Source: Microbacterium sp. BR1
GTDB lineage: Bacteria; Actinomycetota; Actinomycetes; Actinomycetales; Microbacteriaceae
DNA length: 64,000 nt
Assembly: GCF_002812725.1 (NCBI RefSeq)
Contig: NZ_NMUN01000005.1
Location: 62,001-126,000 of the forward strand
Direction of reading: 5' to 3'
The notes beneath the pieces were generated by a model. That model was not told the origin of the DNA. It did not search any database and was given only the letters and a program-made list of their open reading frames with translations. Below are positions 1-8,716 of the stretch, piece after piece; within the stretch, counting starts at the first letter, position 1, and each line of letters starts with the position of its first letter. A program made the position numbers and the translations under genes.

Positions 1-984
1 GCGGGCCAGAGCGTCACGATCAGCGGCGACGTCACGGGCGATGTGATCGCCGCGGCGCAGACCATCACGATCACGGGCACGGTCGACGGCAACGTGCGGC
101 TCGCGGCTCAGGACGTCACGATCAGCGGCGAAGTCGACCGCAGCGGCACCGTCTTCGCCGCCAGCGTCACGGTCACCGACACGGGATCGTTCGGCACCGA
201 CATCGTCGGAGCCGCAAACGATGTCCGCATAGGGGGCGAGGTCGGGCGCGACGCATACCTCTCCGTCGGCCACCTCAGGATCGATGGCACGGTCGGTGGC
301 AACGTGACCTATTTCGGCGAACGCGAGGCCCAGATCGCCGACGGATCCGTCGCCGGCACCGTCGATTTCGTGCAGACGCGTCAGTCCGCTGACGTGCAGG
401 TCTCACCCTGGGTGCTCTTCGCCGGCTGGGTGCTCGGGGTGCTGTACGCGCTCGTCGCCCTCAGCGTGGTGACGCTGTTCGCCGGGCTCCTCATCCCCCG
501 GTGGCTGAACCGGGTGACGGATCACCTCGTTCCCTCGCCCTGGAAGGCGCTCCTCGTCGGGTTGGTGGCATCCATCGCCGTCCCCTTCGCCCTGCTGTTC
601 CTCCTGGTCACGATCATCGGCGCCCCCCTCGCCCTGGCCCTCGGCCTGGTGTGGATCGTGCTGACACTCGCCACGTTCGTCTTCGGCGCGTACTACCTCG
701 GACGGCTGATCCTGCGCGGCGGGCACCATCCGGTCGTCAAGGCGCTGCTCGGTGGCCTCATCCTGATCGTCGCACTCCAGATCCCGTGGCTGAACGTGCC
801 GGTCTGGCTCGCGATGGTGTTCTTCGGCCTCGGGGCGCAGCTTCTGGAATTCTGGACGCAACGCCCGTGGCACGCGAAGAGCGAAACGGATGCGTCGGCG
901 ACGGCACACTCGGACGCGGTCGAAACGCCGGAACCGGATACGGCACCGGCACCCGCCCCGGAGACGGTGGAACCGACCCCCTAG
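1..984 (+). CDS. Bactofilin-like polymer-forming membrane protein (5' end outside window)
   Basis: The reading frame is open from base 1, so the true start lies upstream; the GTG at 43 is only an internal codon. The first 130 or so visible residues are a series of short beta strands rich in Gly-x-Val and Ile-x-Gly-x-Val turns, the pattern of bactofilin (polymer-forming) domains. They are followed by four to five hydrophobic helices and a charged tail rich in Pro, Glu, Thr and Ala. This architecture, a beta-helical domain facing one side of a membrane anchor, is common in uncharacterised bacterial proteins. A structural or envelope role is inferred only. The stop TAG at 982 abuts the remnant of an insertion sequence. 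Confidence 0.7.
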   Translation, partial: AGQSVTISGDVTGDVIAAAQTITITGTVDGNVRLAAQDVTISGEVDRSGTVFAASVTVTDTGSFGTDIVGAANDVRIGGEVGRDAYLSVGHLRIDGTVGGNVTYFGEREAQIADGSVAGTVDFVQTRQSADVQVSPWVLFAGWVLGVLYALVALSVVTLFAGLLIPRWLNRVTDHLVPSPWKALLVGLVASIAVPFALLFLLVTIIGAPLALALGLVWIVLTLATFVFGAYYLGRLILRGGHHPVVKALLGGLILIVALQIPWLNVPVWLAMVFFGLGAQLLEFWTQRPWHAKSETDASATAHSDAVETPEPDTAPAPAPETVEPTP

Positions 985-1730
985 GCCGTGTTGCTATACG
1001 CATCTCGGTGGCTCACGGGTGATTCTGGATGTCGTGTCGCGTGATGTGATCTCTGACGAGGCGTGGGCAGTGATCGGGCCGCTGTCCCCGACGGTGAAGG
1101 CCACGGGCCGTCCGCCGGTGGACCGGCGCACGGTGGTCGAGGCGACGGCGTGGCGGTTCCGCATCGGGGCGCCGTGGCGGGACGTGCCGGAGCGGTTCGG
1201 GAACGGGAACACGATCTACAAGAACTTCAACCGGTGGGCTGAGCAGGGCGTGTGGGCGCAGGTACTGGAGAAGACGCAAGCGCTCGCGCAGCAGTTCGGG
1301 AACGTGGACTGGGTTGCGTCGATCGACTCCACGATCGTGCGAGTGCATCAACACGGCGCGACCCTTCCCCGCACCACAGGGGGCACCGTCGAACTACAAG
1401 AAGTTCGGTGACGAGCCACCGGATCATTCGATCGGTCGCGCCCGCGGCGGGTTGACGACGAAGAACCACCTGGTCTGCGACGGGAAGGACCGCGCCGACC
1501 AGATCGCGCATCGTCGCAAGAAGCCCGGGCGGCCGATCGACTTCAGTGCCGGACAACGAGAGCGCTACAGGGGCCGCAATGTCGTCGAGCGGTGCTTCAA
1601 CAAGCTCAAGCAGTGGCGGGGGATTGCGATGCGCTCAGACAAGACCGCCCGCAATTACCACGCCGGCCTCTGTCTAGCCGCCACGATGCAGTGGGTCGAC
1701 CCCGTCCTGGCGGGGCTCGCTACGCCGTGA
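985..1730 (+). mobile_element. Remnant of an IS5-family (IS427-type) insertion sequence
   Basis: This segment holds a transposase in two reading frames, the arrangement typical of IS427-group elements. The left part starts right after the stop codon of the upstream membrane protein gene. I could not find a convincing pair of terminal inverted repeats, and the right boundary is not resolved. The element runs up to the 3' end of a convergent DUF1254 gene, whose last codons overlap the transposase stop. A large part of the transposase is missing, so the element should be immobile. Boundaries are approximate. Confidence 0.75.
1019..1730 (+). pseudogene. IS5-family transposase, two-frame and internally deleted
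   Basis: The first part reads from GTG 1019 to the stop at 1411 (about 130 aa) and contains the typical IS5/IS427 N-terminal region, with W-R-x-x-P-W-R-D-x-P and the first catalytic Asp in SIDSTIVR. The second part lies in another frame and ends at 1730; it contains GRARGGLTTK, CDGK, then jumps to RADQIAHRRK and RNVVERCFNKLKQWRG. In intact relatives about 70 to 90 residues, including the D-K-A-Y segment with the second catalytic Asp, lie between CDGK and that RADQ-like stretch. Those residues are absent here, while the final Glu (VVERCF) is kept. The frame change may be programmed in the family, but the deletion makes the enzyme non-functional. Confidence 0.8.
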
Positions 1731-2658
1731 TCGAGGGGAAGATCCACTCGCGTGACTGGGCCTCACGGCGGGGGCGGTACAGGCGAACCATGTAGTTCCA
1801 CCCTTCGGGCGTCGGGATGGCGTTGGGTTCGTCGCCGTCGCCGAAGCGAACGGTCACCGAACCATCAGCGTTCGGCGCTGCCGTGACGCTGTTGACGCTG
1901 ACGACACCGCGATCGTTCTGGCTCATGTAGCCGGCAGGGTTGTACACGGTGATGGACCAGAACGCATCGACCGGGACGTCTCGCACTGTGAGTTCGTAGT
2001 GCCCGACGGGAAGCTTCGGCTCGACGTTCAGGTAGATGGCTTCGTGTTCAGGGAATCCGCCCCATGCGGACGCGGACCCCAGTAGGTGCCGGATTGGGTC
2101 GACCTCGCCCTCCTTGCCGAACGCGTTCCGGAAGTCGGGGAGCCCTTTCGAGAGCGCCAGGAGGTGTCCCCGGGTGTCATTGAACGACTCCTCGTCGTAT
2201 GCGGGATGAGTGAACGGGACCGCAGAGTTCGCCTGGATTGCGAACCGGTCCTGGAGCGCGTTCACGGCTTCCACATCCGCCGCATCGTCCGGGTTGACGA
2301 GCGTGCGGACTGCGATCGTCACGTAGTCGGTGCCGCAGTTCTCCCGCGACAGGGCGTGATCACCGGCGGCGTGGATGATGAACGGCACGAAGTGGTCCTG
2401 GCTGATCACCATGGCCGACACGTAACGATCGCCGCTCTCGGGGACGGTGAGCGTTGCCCCCTTCGACACGTCCACGACCGCGGCGCTGTACAACGTGTCG
2501 CGGTTTTGCCGAATGACGGGCTGATGATCAAGCGGCGTCGGCACGCGGTTGTGCGCCCACGCATTGATCGCGCCGGTGTCCTTCAAGACAAAATCGAACA
2601 TGCGGTCAGTCTCCGCGCGGACGAAGTTCTCGACGGTAACAGGCTCGGTCGATGTCAT
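1720..2658 (-). CDS. DUF1254/DUF1214 domain protein
   Basis: The 312-residue product has the N-terminal DUF1254 pattern (QPVIRQNRDTLYS, then VDVSKGATLTVPESGDRY) and a C-terminal DUF1214 region (DAFWSITVYN, then NDRGVVSVNS and GWNYMVRLYRP). No signal peptide is evident, so it is probably cytoplasmic, unlike longer exported relatives. The biochemical role of the family is not established. The ATG at 2658 is preceded by a TAGGCT box six bases away. Its last few codons overlap the end of the convergent IS transposase remnant by 11 bp, so the original C-terminus may have been changed by the insertion. Confidence 0.8.
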   Translation of the reverse strand: MTSTEPVTVENFVRAETDRMFDFVLKDTGAINAWAHNRVPTPLDHQPVIRQNRDTLYSAAVVDVSKGATLTVPESGDRYVSAMVISQDHFVPFIIHAAGDHALSRENCGTDYVTIAVRTLVNPDDAADVEAVNALQDRFAIQANSAVPFTHPAYDEESFNDTRGHLLALSKGLPDFRNAFGKEGEVDPIRHLLGSASAWGGFPEHEAIYLNVEPKLPVGHYELTVRDVPVDAFWSITVYNPAGYMSQNDRGVVSVNSVTAAPNADGSVTVRFGDGDEPNAIPTPEGWNYMVRLYRPRREAQSREWIFPSITA

Positions 2659-2664
2659 GCCGCG

Positions 2665-2670
2665 AGCCTA
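2665..2670 (-). promoter_or_regulatory. -10 box of DUF1254 gene (leaderless type)
   Basis: TAGGCT on the minus strand, six bases before the ATG at 2658. There is no good ribosome-binding site, which fits a leaderless transcript. No clear -35 was identified. Confidence 0.45.
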
Positions 2671-2920
2671 TCCGCCCGCCCCGCCGCGAACCCGCACCGA
2701 ACACGACGAGCCACGCCAGCGCGCCACCTCGCCAAACGTTTGGCAACACGTCCTCGGCCGGACCCGCAAGGTCCGCGCTCGTCTCGCCGCGAGCGCGGAC
2801 CTTCGCGTTACCCGGTCGGATCAGGATGCGGGACGCCTATTCTGGAGAGCGACGTGACGGCACGTGTCGCCGTCGCAGCTGCGACCGGAAACGATCCGTG
2901 CGGATGATCGAAGGGCCCCT

Positions 2921-3271
2921 GTGAACATCACGCTGCTTCGACGGTTCGTGGCCGTCGCATCCGAAGACCTGCACTTCCCGCGCGCCGCGAAGACTCTCGA
3001 CATCCCCCTCGCATCGCTCTACACGTCGATCGACAAGCTCGAGGTGGAGGTCGGGCATCCGCTCTTCACGCGCAACAAGGCCGGATGGACGCTCACCCCG
3101 GCGGGAAAGCTCCTGCTCATCGAGGCGAAGCACCAGATCGCGCACGCACCCGCACCCGCGGCGAAACAGGTCGCGCCAGCCGGCGGCAAGGCGAAGGCGT
3201 CGAAGGGCAAGGGGCGCGCCCCCGTCGTGAAGGGCGAGCCGAAGCCGTTCAAGAAGCGCCAGGGCCGCTAG
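2921..3271 (+). CDS. Short LysR-type HTH protein with basic tail
   Basis: The first 65 residues look like the N-terminal winged HTH of LysR regulators (LLRRFVAVASEDLHFPRAAKTLDIP, then HPLFTRNKAGWTLTPAG). The effector-binding domain of about 200 residues is missing. It is replaced by a low-complexity tail of Ala, Pro, Lys and Gly ending in KPFKKRQGR. I chose GTG 2921 because the HTH begins there and a GAAGGG-like ribosome site precedes it; an ATG frame extension to 2864 is unlikely. The basic tail suggests general DNA or nucleic-acid binding rather than ligand-controlled regulation; that is inference. It converges on the ABC-F gene. Confidence 0.7.
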   Translation: MNITLLRRFVAVASEDLHFPRAAKTLDIPLASLYTSIDKLEVEVGHPLFTRNKAGWTLTPAGKLLLIEAKHQIAHAPAPAAKQVAPAGGKAKASKGKGRAPVVKGEPKPFKKRQGR

Positions 3272-3302
3272 CCCGCAAGCGACGAAGCGAACCCGGCGAA
3301 AA

Positions 3303-4970
3303 CTACCGTTCGACGACCCGCCCGGCCTCGACGCGCCAGTGCCGGTCTGTCTGCACCGTCTCGAGCATCCGTCGGTCGTGGGTGACGAGCAGAAGTGTGC
3401 CCGTGTAGGACTCCAGCGCCTGCTCGAGCTGCTCGATCGCCGGCAGGTCGAGGTGGTTCGTGGGCTCGTCCAGCACGAGCACGTTCACACCCTGCGCCTG
3501 CAGCAGCGCGAGCGCCGCACGGGTCCGCTCTCCGGGCGACAGCTCATCCACCGGGCGCCCCACGTGGTCGGCCTTCAGGCCGAACTTGGCGAGCAGGGTG
3601 CGCACCTCGGCCGAGGCGAGCGCGGGAACGAACCCCTCGAACACGGATGCGAGGGGTCCGGGTCCGATCAGCTGCGACCGCGCCTGGTCGATCTCTCCGA
3701 TCTGCACGTTCGCGCCCAGGCTCGCCGACCCCTCATCGGGCGACTGCTTGCCCAGCAGCGCCCGCAGCAGCGTCGACTTTCCGGCACCGTTGGGCCCGGT
3801 GATCCCGATGCGCTCCCCCGCGTTGACCTGGAGCGACACCGGTCCGAGCGCGAACGAGCCCTGCCGGAACACCGCGGAGCTCAGTGTCGAGACCACCGAG
3901 CTCGATCTCGGCGCCTCCCCGATCGTGAACGCGAGCTGCCATTCCTTGCGGGGCTCTTCGACCTCGTCGAGACGCGCGATACGGCTCTCCATCTGACGCA
4001 CCTTCTGCGCCTGCTTCTCGCTCGACTCGGTGGCGGCCTTGCGCCGGATCTTGTCGTTGTCGGGCGACTTCTTCATCGCGTTGCGCACGCCCTGGCTCGA
4101 CCACTCCCGCTGGGTGCGAGCGCGCGCGACGAGGTCGGCCTTCTTGTCGGCGAACTCGTCGTACTTCTCTCGCGCGTGACGCCGCGCGGTCGCGCGTTCC
4201 TCGAGATACGAGTCGTATCCGCCGCCGAAAACGCGGTTCGAGGACTGGGCCAGGTCGAGTTCGAGCACGCGCGTGACGCATCGCGCGAGGAATTCCCGAT
4301 CGTGGCTCACCAGCACGACGCCGCCGCGGAGCCCGCGGACGAACGCCTCCAGCCTTTCGAGCCCGTCGAGGTCGAGATCGTTCGTGGGCTCGTCGAGCAG
4401 CACGATGTCGAACCGCGAGAGGAGGAGCGCTGCGAGGCCGACGCGTGCGGCCTGCCCGCCGGAGAGGGACGTCATGTCGGCGTGCTCGGCGCCGACACCG
4501 CCGAGATCGAGGCCGAGGTCGGCGAGCACCACCGGAATCCGCTCGTCGAGGTCCGCGTCACCGCTCGCCAGCCAGCGGTCCAACGCCGCAGAGTAGACAT
4601 CGGCCGGGTCGGCACCGGTGCCGCTCATGTCCCTGGGATCGCCGAGCGCTGTGGCCGCGGCATCCATCGCCGCCGTCGCCTCGGCGCACCCGGTTCGTCG
4701 TCCGATGTAGTCCGCGACGCTCTCGCCCGGAATGCGTTCGTGCTCCTGCGGCAGCCACCCGACGAAGGCGTCGGCCGGCGCCAGCGAGACGCTGCCGGCC
4801 TGGGGCTCGTCGATCCCGGCGAGCAGCCGCAGCAGCGTCGACTTGCCGGCCCCGTTCGCGCCGACGACACCGACCACATCACCGGGGGCGACGGTCAGAT
4901 CGAGGTCGTCGAAGAGCGTGCGGTGGCCGTAGCCGCCGGCGAGCGCACGGGCCACCAGTGTTGCGGTCAT
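3303..4970 (-). CDS. ABC-F family ATP-binding protein
   Basis: This 555-residue protein has two ABC ATPase domains in one chain and no membrane segments, the definition of the ABC-F class. Domain 1 has Walker A GANGAGKST (residues 37-45), signature LSGGQ and LLDEPTNDLD. Domain 2 has GPNGAGKST, a variant signature LSPGE and VLDEPTNHLD. Between them lies a charged alpha-helical linker of about 80 residues (the P-site tRNA interaction motif region of the family). ABC-F proteins act on ribosomes, either as translation factors or as antibiotic-resistance protectors; the sequence alone does not say which. Start ATG 4970 gives the usual N-terminus. It stands alone between a convergent LysR-like gene and a hydrolase gene. 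Confidence 0.88.
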   Translation of the reverse strand: MTATLVARALAGGYGHRTLFDDLDLTVAPGDVVGVVGANGAGKSTLLRLLAGIDEPQAGSVSLAPADAFVGWLPQEHERIPGESVADYIGRRTGCAEATAAMDAAATALGDPRDMSGTGADPADVYSAALDRWLASGDADLDERIPVVLADLGLDLGGVGAEHADMTSLSGGQAARVGLAALLLSRFDIVLLDEPTNDLDLDGLERLEAFVRGLRGGVVLVSHDREFLARCVTRVLELDLAQSSNRVFGGGYDSYLEERATARRHAREKYDEFADKKADLVARARTQREWSSQGVRNAMKKSPDNDKIRRKAATESSEKQAQKVRQMESRIARLDEVEEPRKEWQLAFTIGEAPRSSSVVSTLSSAVFRQGSFALGPVSLQVNAGERIGITGPNGAGKSTLLRALLGKQSPDEGSASLGANVQIGEIDQARSQLIGPGPLASVFEGFVPALASAEVRTLLAKFGLKADHVGRPVDELSPGERTRAALALLQAQGVNVLVLDEPTNHLDLPAIEQLEQALESYTGTLLLVTHDRRMLETVQTDRHWRVEAGRVVER

Positions 4971-5082
4971 GGTTCGATCTTGTCACCCGGTCGGGACGTC
5001 CCCGCACCGTGGGCGTTCCGTCGCGACGCGGACGCATCTCGCGCAGTGGATGGCCCGAACAGACCGCGCCTGAGCGCGGGCG

Positions 5083-5667
5083 TCAGTCCCAGTCGAGGTA
5101 GTCCTCGATGGCCCAGGATGTGGCGCCGACATGGGTTGCGGGGAACATGTGGCCGCCGCCCTCGATGGGCACGACGCTGACGAGGCCGGGTGCGGTCGCC
5201 TGCAGCGTCTCGCCGTTGAGCGGCGGGGTGACCTCGTCCTCGGTCCCCTGCACCACGAGCACGGGCAGCCCGTCCGCGAGCGGGGGCGCCATGTCGGCCG
5301 ACTCGACGCCGAGCAGGAGGACACCGTTCACCCGCGCGTGGTGGTCGAGCGACACCCGGCGGGCGATCGAACCGCCGAAGGCGTGGCCACCGACCCAGGC
5401 GTCGTCGATACCGAGGTGGTCCATGACATCCACGACGTCCTGTGCGAAGTCACGGAACGACGGGGCCACGGCGTCCGTATCGTCCGCGGCTGCCCGCAAC
5501 CCGATCCGAACGACGCGGAAGTCCTCTTGTGAGACCGAGTGCGCCAGCGAACCCAACATGTCGATGTCGGATGCCCGACCGGGCACCAGCACGAGGGCAG
5601 GGCCCTCCCCCTCGGCGGCGTACGGGATCGCGCGTCCATCGGGCTCGAAGATCTGGGTCTCGGTCAT
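5083..5667 (-). CDS. Short alpha/beta-hydrolase-fold protein, nucleophile replaced by Ala
   Basis: The 194-residue product has the beginning of an alpha/beta hydrolase fold (ALVLVPGRASD), the nucleophile elbow GGHAFGGS, an acid region VVQGTEDEVTPP and a His region EGGGHMF. In active esterases the elbow reads G-x-S-x-G, but here the codon is GCC, giving Ala (G-H-A-F-G). The acid and His positions remain. The protein is also shorter than the usual 250 to 280 residues. It may be a non-hydrolytic or altered member; related Ala-elbow variants may exist in other bacteria. A GAGGAG ribosome site lies upstream of ATG 5667. Confidence 0.75.
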   Translation of the reverse strand: MTETQIFEPDGRAIPYAAEGEGPALVLVPGRASDIDMLGSLAHSVSQEDFRVVRIGLRAAADDTDAVAPSFRDFAQDVVDVMDHLGIDDAWVGGHAFGGSIARRVSLDHHARVNGVLLLGVESADMAPPLADGLPVLVVQGTEDEVTPPLNGETLQATAPGLVSVVPIEGGGHMFPATHVGATSWAIEDYLDWD

Positions 5668-5743
5668 GGTCGTTGCTCCTCTACGTCCAACTCCCCAGAA
5701 TATCGCGGAGAGCGGCGGCGAACGGTCCCGCGGCCGGTGGGCG

Positions 5744-6001
5744 TCAGCGCCGGTGGCGGATACCGAAGAGGAAGTAGGCGGCGGGGCCGATCCAGTTGAC
5801 CAGGATGACCGGGATCCAGACGGGCTTCGGGCCGACCACGTCCTTCTCGTTGCGCCAGGCCAGGTCCCAGAAGGCGAGGAACGCGAAGGCCAGCTGAACG
5901 ACGCCGACCACGGCGAGCCCCACCTTTGCTCCCACGGAAATGGCCTTGGCCTCAGCGAGAACCTTGGCGCCTTGGGATAGAACTTCCTCGGTCTTGGCCA
6001 T
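5744..6001 (-). CDS. Small PLDc_N-domain membrane protein
   Basis: The 85-residue protein has a hydrophobic helix (VGLAVVGVVQLAFAFLAFWDLA) and then the motif GPKPVWIPVILVNWIGPAAYFLFG. That motif matches the PLDc_N module, which occurs as a free small membrane protein or as the N-terminus of cardiolipin synthases. No phospholipase catalytic domain is attached, so an enzymatic role is not expected. The ribosome site AAGGAGA lies just upstream of ATG 6001. Function unknown. Confidence 0.75.
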   Translation of the reverse strand: MAKTEEVLSQGAKVLAEAKAISVGAKVGLAVVGVVQLAFAFLAFWDLAWRNEKDVVGPKPVWIPVILVNWIGPAAYFLFGIRHRR

Positions 6002-6093
6002 TTCGATCTCCTTCGATGACGCGGTCGTCGTGGGTGTGTTCCACCGTAGTCCGCTGACCCCGCCCTCTGAGTGGAAGAGTTCGCGAACTCGGC

Positions 6094-7485
6094 TCAGACG
6101 CCGGTCTCTGCGGGGAGGCGGCCGGATGCGACGGCTTTACGCAGCAGCTCGAAGTCGGCCTCGGCTACATCGGCGTAGGCGGCCGACCACGTCGCCGTCG
6201 CCTCGGCGAATTCGTCTGATCCGCCGAGGTACCCCACGATCGCGGCCGAGGCCGGGGACTGCCCGTGCGCCCGAGCCAGGAGCGCGGCGCACAGCGCACC
6301 GTACGAGCGGAATTGATCGGCGTCGAGCGAGTCCGGCTCGATCGATCCTTTCATGTCGCGGAACTGCCGCCAGTAGTAGTCCACCCGGTACCGGTCCGCG
6401 ACGTCGCCCGCCCAGCCCCGCATCCACCCGACGAAGAGGTCGGAGTTGGCCTGCAGGATCCGCTGGGCGGCGACGACACGGTGGCCCTCGATGAACTCCG
6501 TCACGCCGGGGCGACCCGGGATGAGCGAGCGCCGGCCCCCGTACGTCGACAGGACCGACGGCGGGGCCTCCTTGGCCTGCAGGAACAGGATGTCGCCGGT
6601 GGGGCCCTCGACCGCGATCAGGTAACAGCGCGTGCCGACGCTGCCGACACCGACGACCCGCAGGGCGAAGTCGACCACGCGGTACTGCTCCAGCAGGAAC
6701 GCGATGTCCTCGCGCAGGGTGGCCCGGTATTGGGTGAAGAGGTCTGTGACCTCACCCAACGTCGCATGATCGACGTGGCGCAGGACGGGAGGCTGGTCGA
6801 CGATGCGGATGCCGCCGTCCACCGAGATCGTCGTCAGGCGCTGCAGGAGCCGCTCCGACGTGCGCGCACGGGCTTTCTTCGCCGCTTTCCGGACCGTCCG
6901 CTCGCCTTTCTCCCCGAGGTGACGCGCGACCGCGGACATGTCGACCCGGGTGTAGTACCGCTCCCGCGTGGAGAGTCGACAATACTCACGCAACGTCTCG
7001 CGGTACGCGTCGGCCGCGGCGAAGGCGGCCGCGCGGCATGAGTCCTCGCTCAAGCCGATGTCGCGCCCGCTGATGTGCACGCTCGCGGTGAGCCGGCGCA
7101 CGTCCCACTCCCACGGCGCGACGCCGCCTTCGTCGAAGTCGTTGAGGTCGAACACGAGCGCGCGTTCGGGCGAGGCGAAGAAACCGAAGTTCGAGATGTG
7201 GGCGTCGCCGCAGGAGACGACCTCGAGGTCGGTGGTGGGGGCACCGCGCAGGTCGGCGGCCATGACCGCCGCCGTGCCCCGATAGAACGCGAACGGCGAT
7301 TGCAGCAGCCGTCCCACTCGCACGGGCACGAGATCCTTCAGTCTCGATGCATGCTGTTCATCGAGGATGGCGAGCGGATCCCGGTCGACGGGGAGGACGA
7401 GTTCGGCCAGGCCTCGTCGCGGCAGGCGCCCACGCACCCGGCGCCCGGCTTCGTACGCGGGTGACCGTCGCTCGCCGTTGCTCAT
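6094..7485 (-). CDS. DUF2252 domain protein
   Basis: The 463-residue product matches DUF2252 throughout. Typical stretches are SPFAFYRGTAAVMAADL, CGDAHISNFG, FDLNDFDEG and VGVGSVGTRCYL. The C-G-D-A-H-x-x-N-F and F-D-x-N-D-F-D motifs resemble the catalytic and metal-binding loops of kinase-fold phosphotransferases, so a kinase-like activity is plausible but unproven. No membrane segment is visible. ATG 7485 is preceded by TAGCCT at five bases. The gene stands between the PLDc_N gene and ychF in the same direction, with gaps of about 100 bp. Confidence 0.85.
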   Translation of the reverse strand: MSNGERRSPAYEAGRRVRGRLPRRGLAELVLPVDRDPLAILDEQHASRLKDLVPVRVGRLLQSPFAFYRGTAAVMAADLRGAPTTDLEVVSCGDAHISNFGFFASPERALVFDLNDFDEGGVAPWEWDVRRLTASVHISGRDIGLSEDSCRAAAFAAADAYRETLREYCRLSTRERYYTRVDMSAVARHLGEKGERTVRKAAKKARARTSERLLQRLTTISVDGGIRIVDQPPVLRHVDHATLGEVTDLFTQYRATLREDIAFLLEQYRVVDFALRVVGVGSVGTRCYLIAVEGPTGDILFLQAKEAPPSVLSTYGGRRSLIPGRPGVTEFIEGHRVVAAQRILQANSDLFVGWMRGWAGDVADRYRVDYYWRQFRDMKGSIEPDSLDADQFRSYGALCAALLARAHGQSPASAAIVGYLGGSDEFAEATATWSAAYADVAEADFELLRKAVASGRLPAETGV

Positions 7486-7490
7486 GTCGC

Positions 7491-7496
7491 AGGCTA
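7491..7496 (-). promoter_or_regulatory. -10 box of DUF2252 gene
   Basis: TAGCCT on the minus strand, five bases before ATG 7485, with no ribosome-binding site between. This predicts a leaderless or nearly leaderless message. Confidence 0.4.
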
Positions 7497-7591
7497 CCGC
7501 GTGAGGGCGAGCGGCAGGAGTGGAAAGCCATATCCGCCGTTGCCACTCACCGCGGTGAAACTGACGGAAAGCGGCGGCGAGGGCGTCAGCT

Positions 7592-8665
7592 TCAGTTATT
7601 GAAGCGGAACTCCACGACGTCGCCGTCCTGCATCACGTAGTCCTTGCCCTCGAGCCGCGCCTTGCCCTTCGCACGGGCCTCGAGCACCGAGCCGGTCGCA
7701 ACCAGGTCGTCGAACGAGATGACCTCGGCCTTGATGAAGCCCTTCTCGAAATCGGTGTGGATGACACCGGCCGCCTGCGGGGCCTTCCAGCCCTTGCCGA
7801 TCGTCCAGGCGCGTGATTCCTTCGGCCCCGCCGTCAGGTACGTCTGCAGGCCGAGCGTGTCGAAGCCGATGCGGGCGAGCTGGTCAATGCCCGACTCATC
7901 CTGACCCGTCGAGGCCAGCAGCTCCGCCGCGTCCTCGGGGTCGAGGCCGATCAGTTCGGACTCGATCTTCGCGTCGAGGAAGACGGCGCGGGCCGGGGCG
8001 ACGAGGGCTTCGAGTTCGGCGAGGCGTGCGGCATCCGTCAGCACAGCCTCGTCGACGTTGAAGACGTAGATGTACGGCTTCGATGTCATCAGCCCGAGTT
8101 CCTTGATCGCCGCGAGGTCGAGGCCCGAGTGCGAAAGCAGGACGCCGCGTTCCAGAGCGTCCTTCGCCGCGACCGCCGCTTCGAGCACGGCCGGGTCGGC
8201 CTTCTTGCCCTTGACCTCTTTCTCGAGGCGCGGAATCGCCTTCTCGAGCGTCTGCAGATCGGCGAGCATGAGCTCGGCGTTGATCGTCTCGAGGTCGTTC
8301 TTCGGGTTGACGGCGCCCTCGACGTGCACGACGTCGTCGTCGGTGAAGCCGCGCACGACCTGCGCGATCGCGTCGGCCTCACGGATGTTCGCGAGGAACT
8401 GGTTGCCCAGGCCCTCCCCCTCGCTCGCGCCGCGGACGATGCCGGCGATGTCGACGAACGACACCGTCGCGGGCAGGATCCGCTCGCTGCCGAAGATCTC
8501 GGCGAGCTTGGTCAGCCGCGGGTCGGGAAGGTTCACGACCCCGACGTTCGGCTCGATCGTCGCGAACGGGTAGTTCGCCGCGAGCACGTCGTTCTGGGTC
8601 AGGGCGTTGAAGAGGGTGGACTTGCCGACGTTGGGCAGGCCGACGATGCCGATAGTGAGAGCCAC
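7592..8665 (-). CDS. ychF: Ribosome-associated P-loop ATPase YchF/Obg family
   Basis: The protein has the Obg-like ATPase signature: G1 loop GLPNVGKST near the N-terminus, then a switch region DIAGIVRGASEGEGLGN, the NVDEAVLTD base-recognition region that replaces NKxD, and a C-terminal TGS domain ending in DVVEFRFNN. YchF binds ATP rather than GTP and associates with ribosomes in stress and redox responses. I prefer GTG 8665 (357 aa), because the family begins with (M)ALTIGIVGLPNVGKS and a TAGACT box lies eight bases before it. An ATG two codons upstream (8671) is possible but would be only two bases from the box. Confidence 0.93.
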   Translation of the reverse strand: MALTIGIVGLPNVGKSTLFNALTQNDVLAANYPFATIEPNVGVVNLPDPRLTKLAEIFGSERILPATVSFVDIAGIVRGASEGEGLGNQFLANIREADAIAQVVRGFTDDDVVHVEGAVNPKNDLETINAELMLADLQTLEKAIPRLEKEVKGKKADPAVLEAAVAAKDALERGVLLSHSGLDLAAIKELGLMTSKPYIYVFNVDEAVLTDAARLAELEALVAPARAVFLDAKIESELIGLDPEDAAELLASTGQDESGIDQLARIGFDTLGLQTYLTAGPKESRAWTIGKGWKAPQAAGVIHTDFEKGFIKAEVISFDDLVATGSVLEARAKGKARLEGKDYVMQDGDVVEFRFNN

Positions 8666-8673
8666 GGGCATCG

Positions 8674-8679
8674 AGTCTA
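8674..8679 (-). promoter_or_regulatory. -10 box of ychF
   Basis: TAGACT on the minus strand, eight bases before the preferred GTG start at 8665. Its position argues against the ATG at 8671 as the start. Confidence 0.4.
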
Positions 8680-8716
8680 CGGCGGTGCGCCGGGCGCTTC
8701 CTCCGGGCGCTCTGCG

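Noticed and set aside
2086..2907. 273-residue plus-strand frame
   Set aside because: Antisense to the DUF1254 gene, which has clear family motifs.
3339..5180. 613-residue open frame opposite the ABC-F gene
   Set aside because: Shadow of the ABC-F gene; no recognisable domain.
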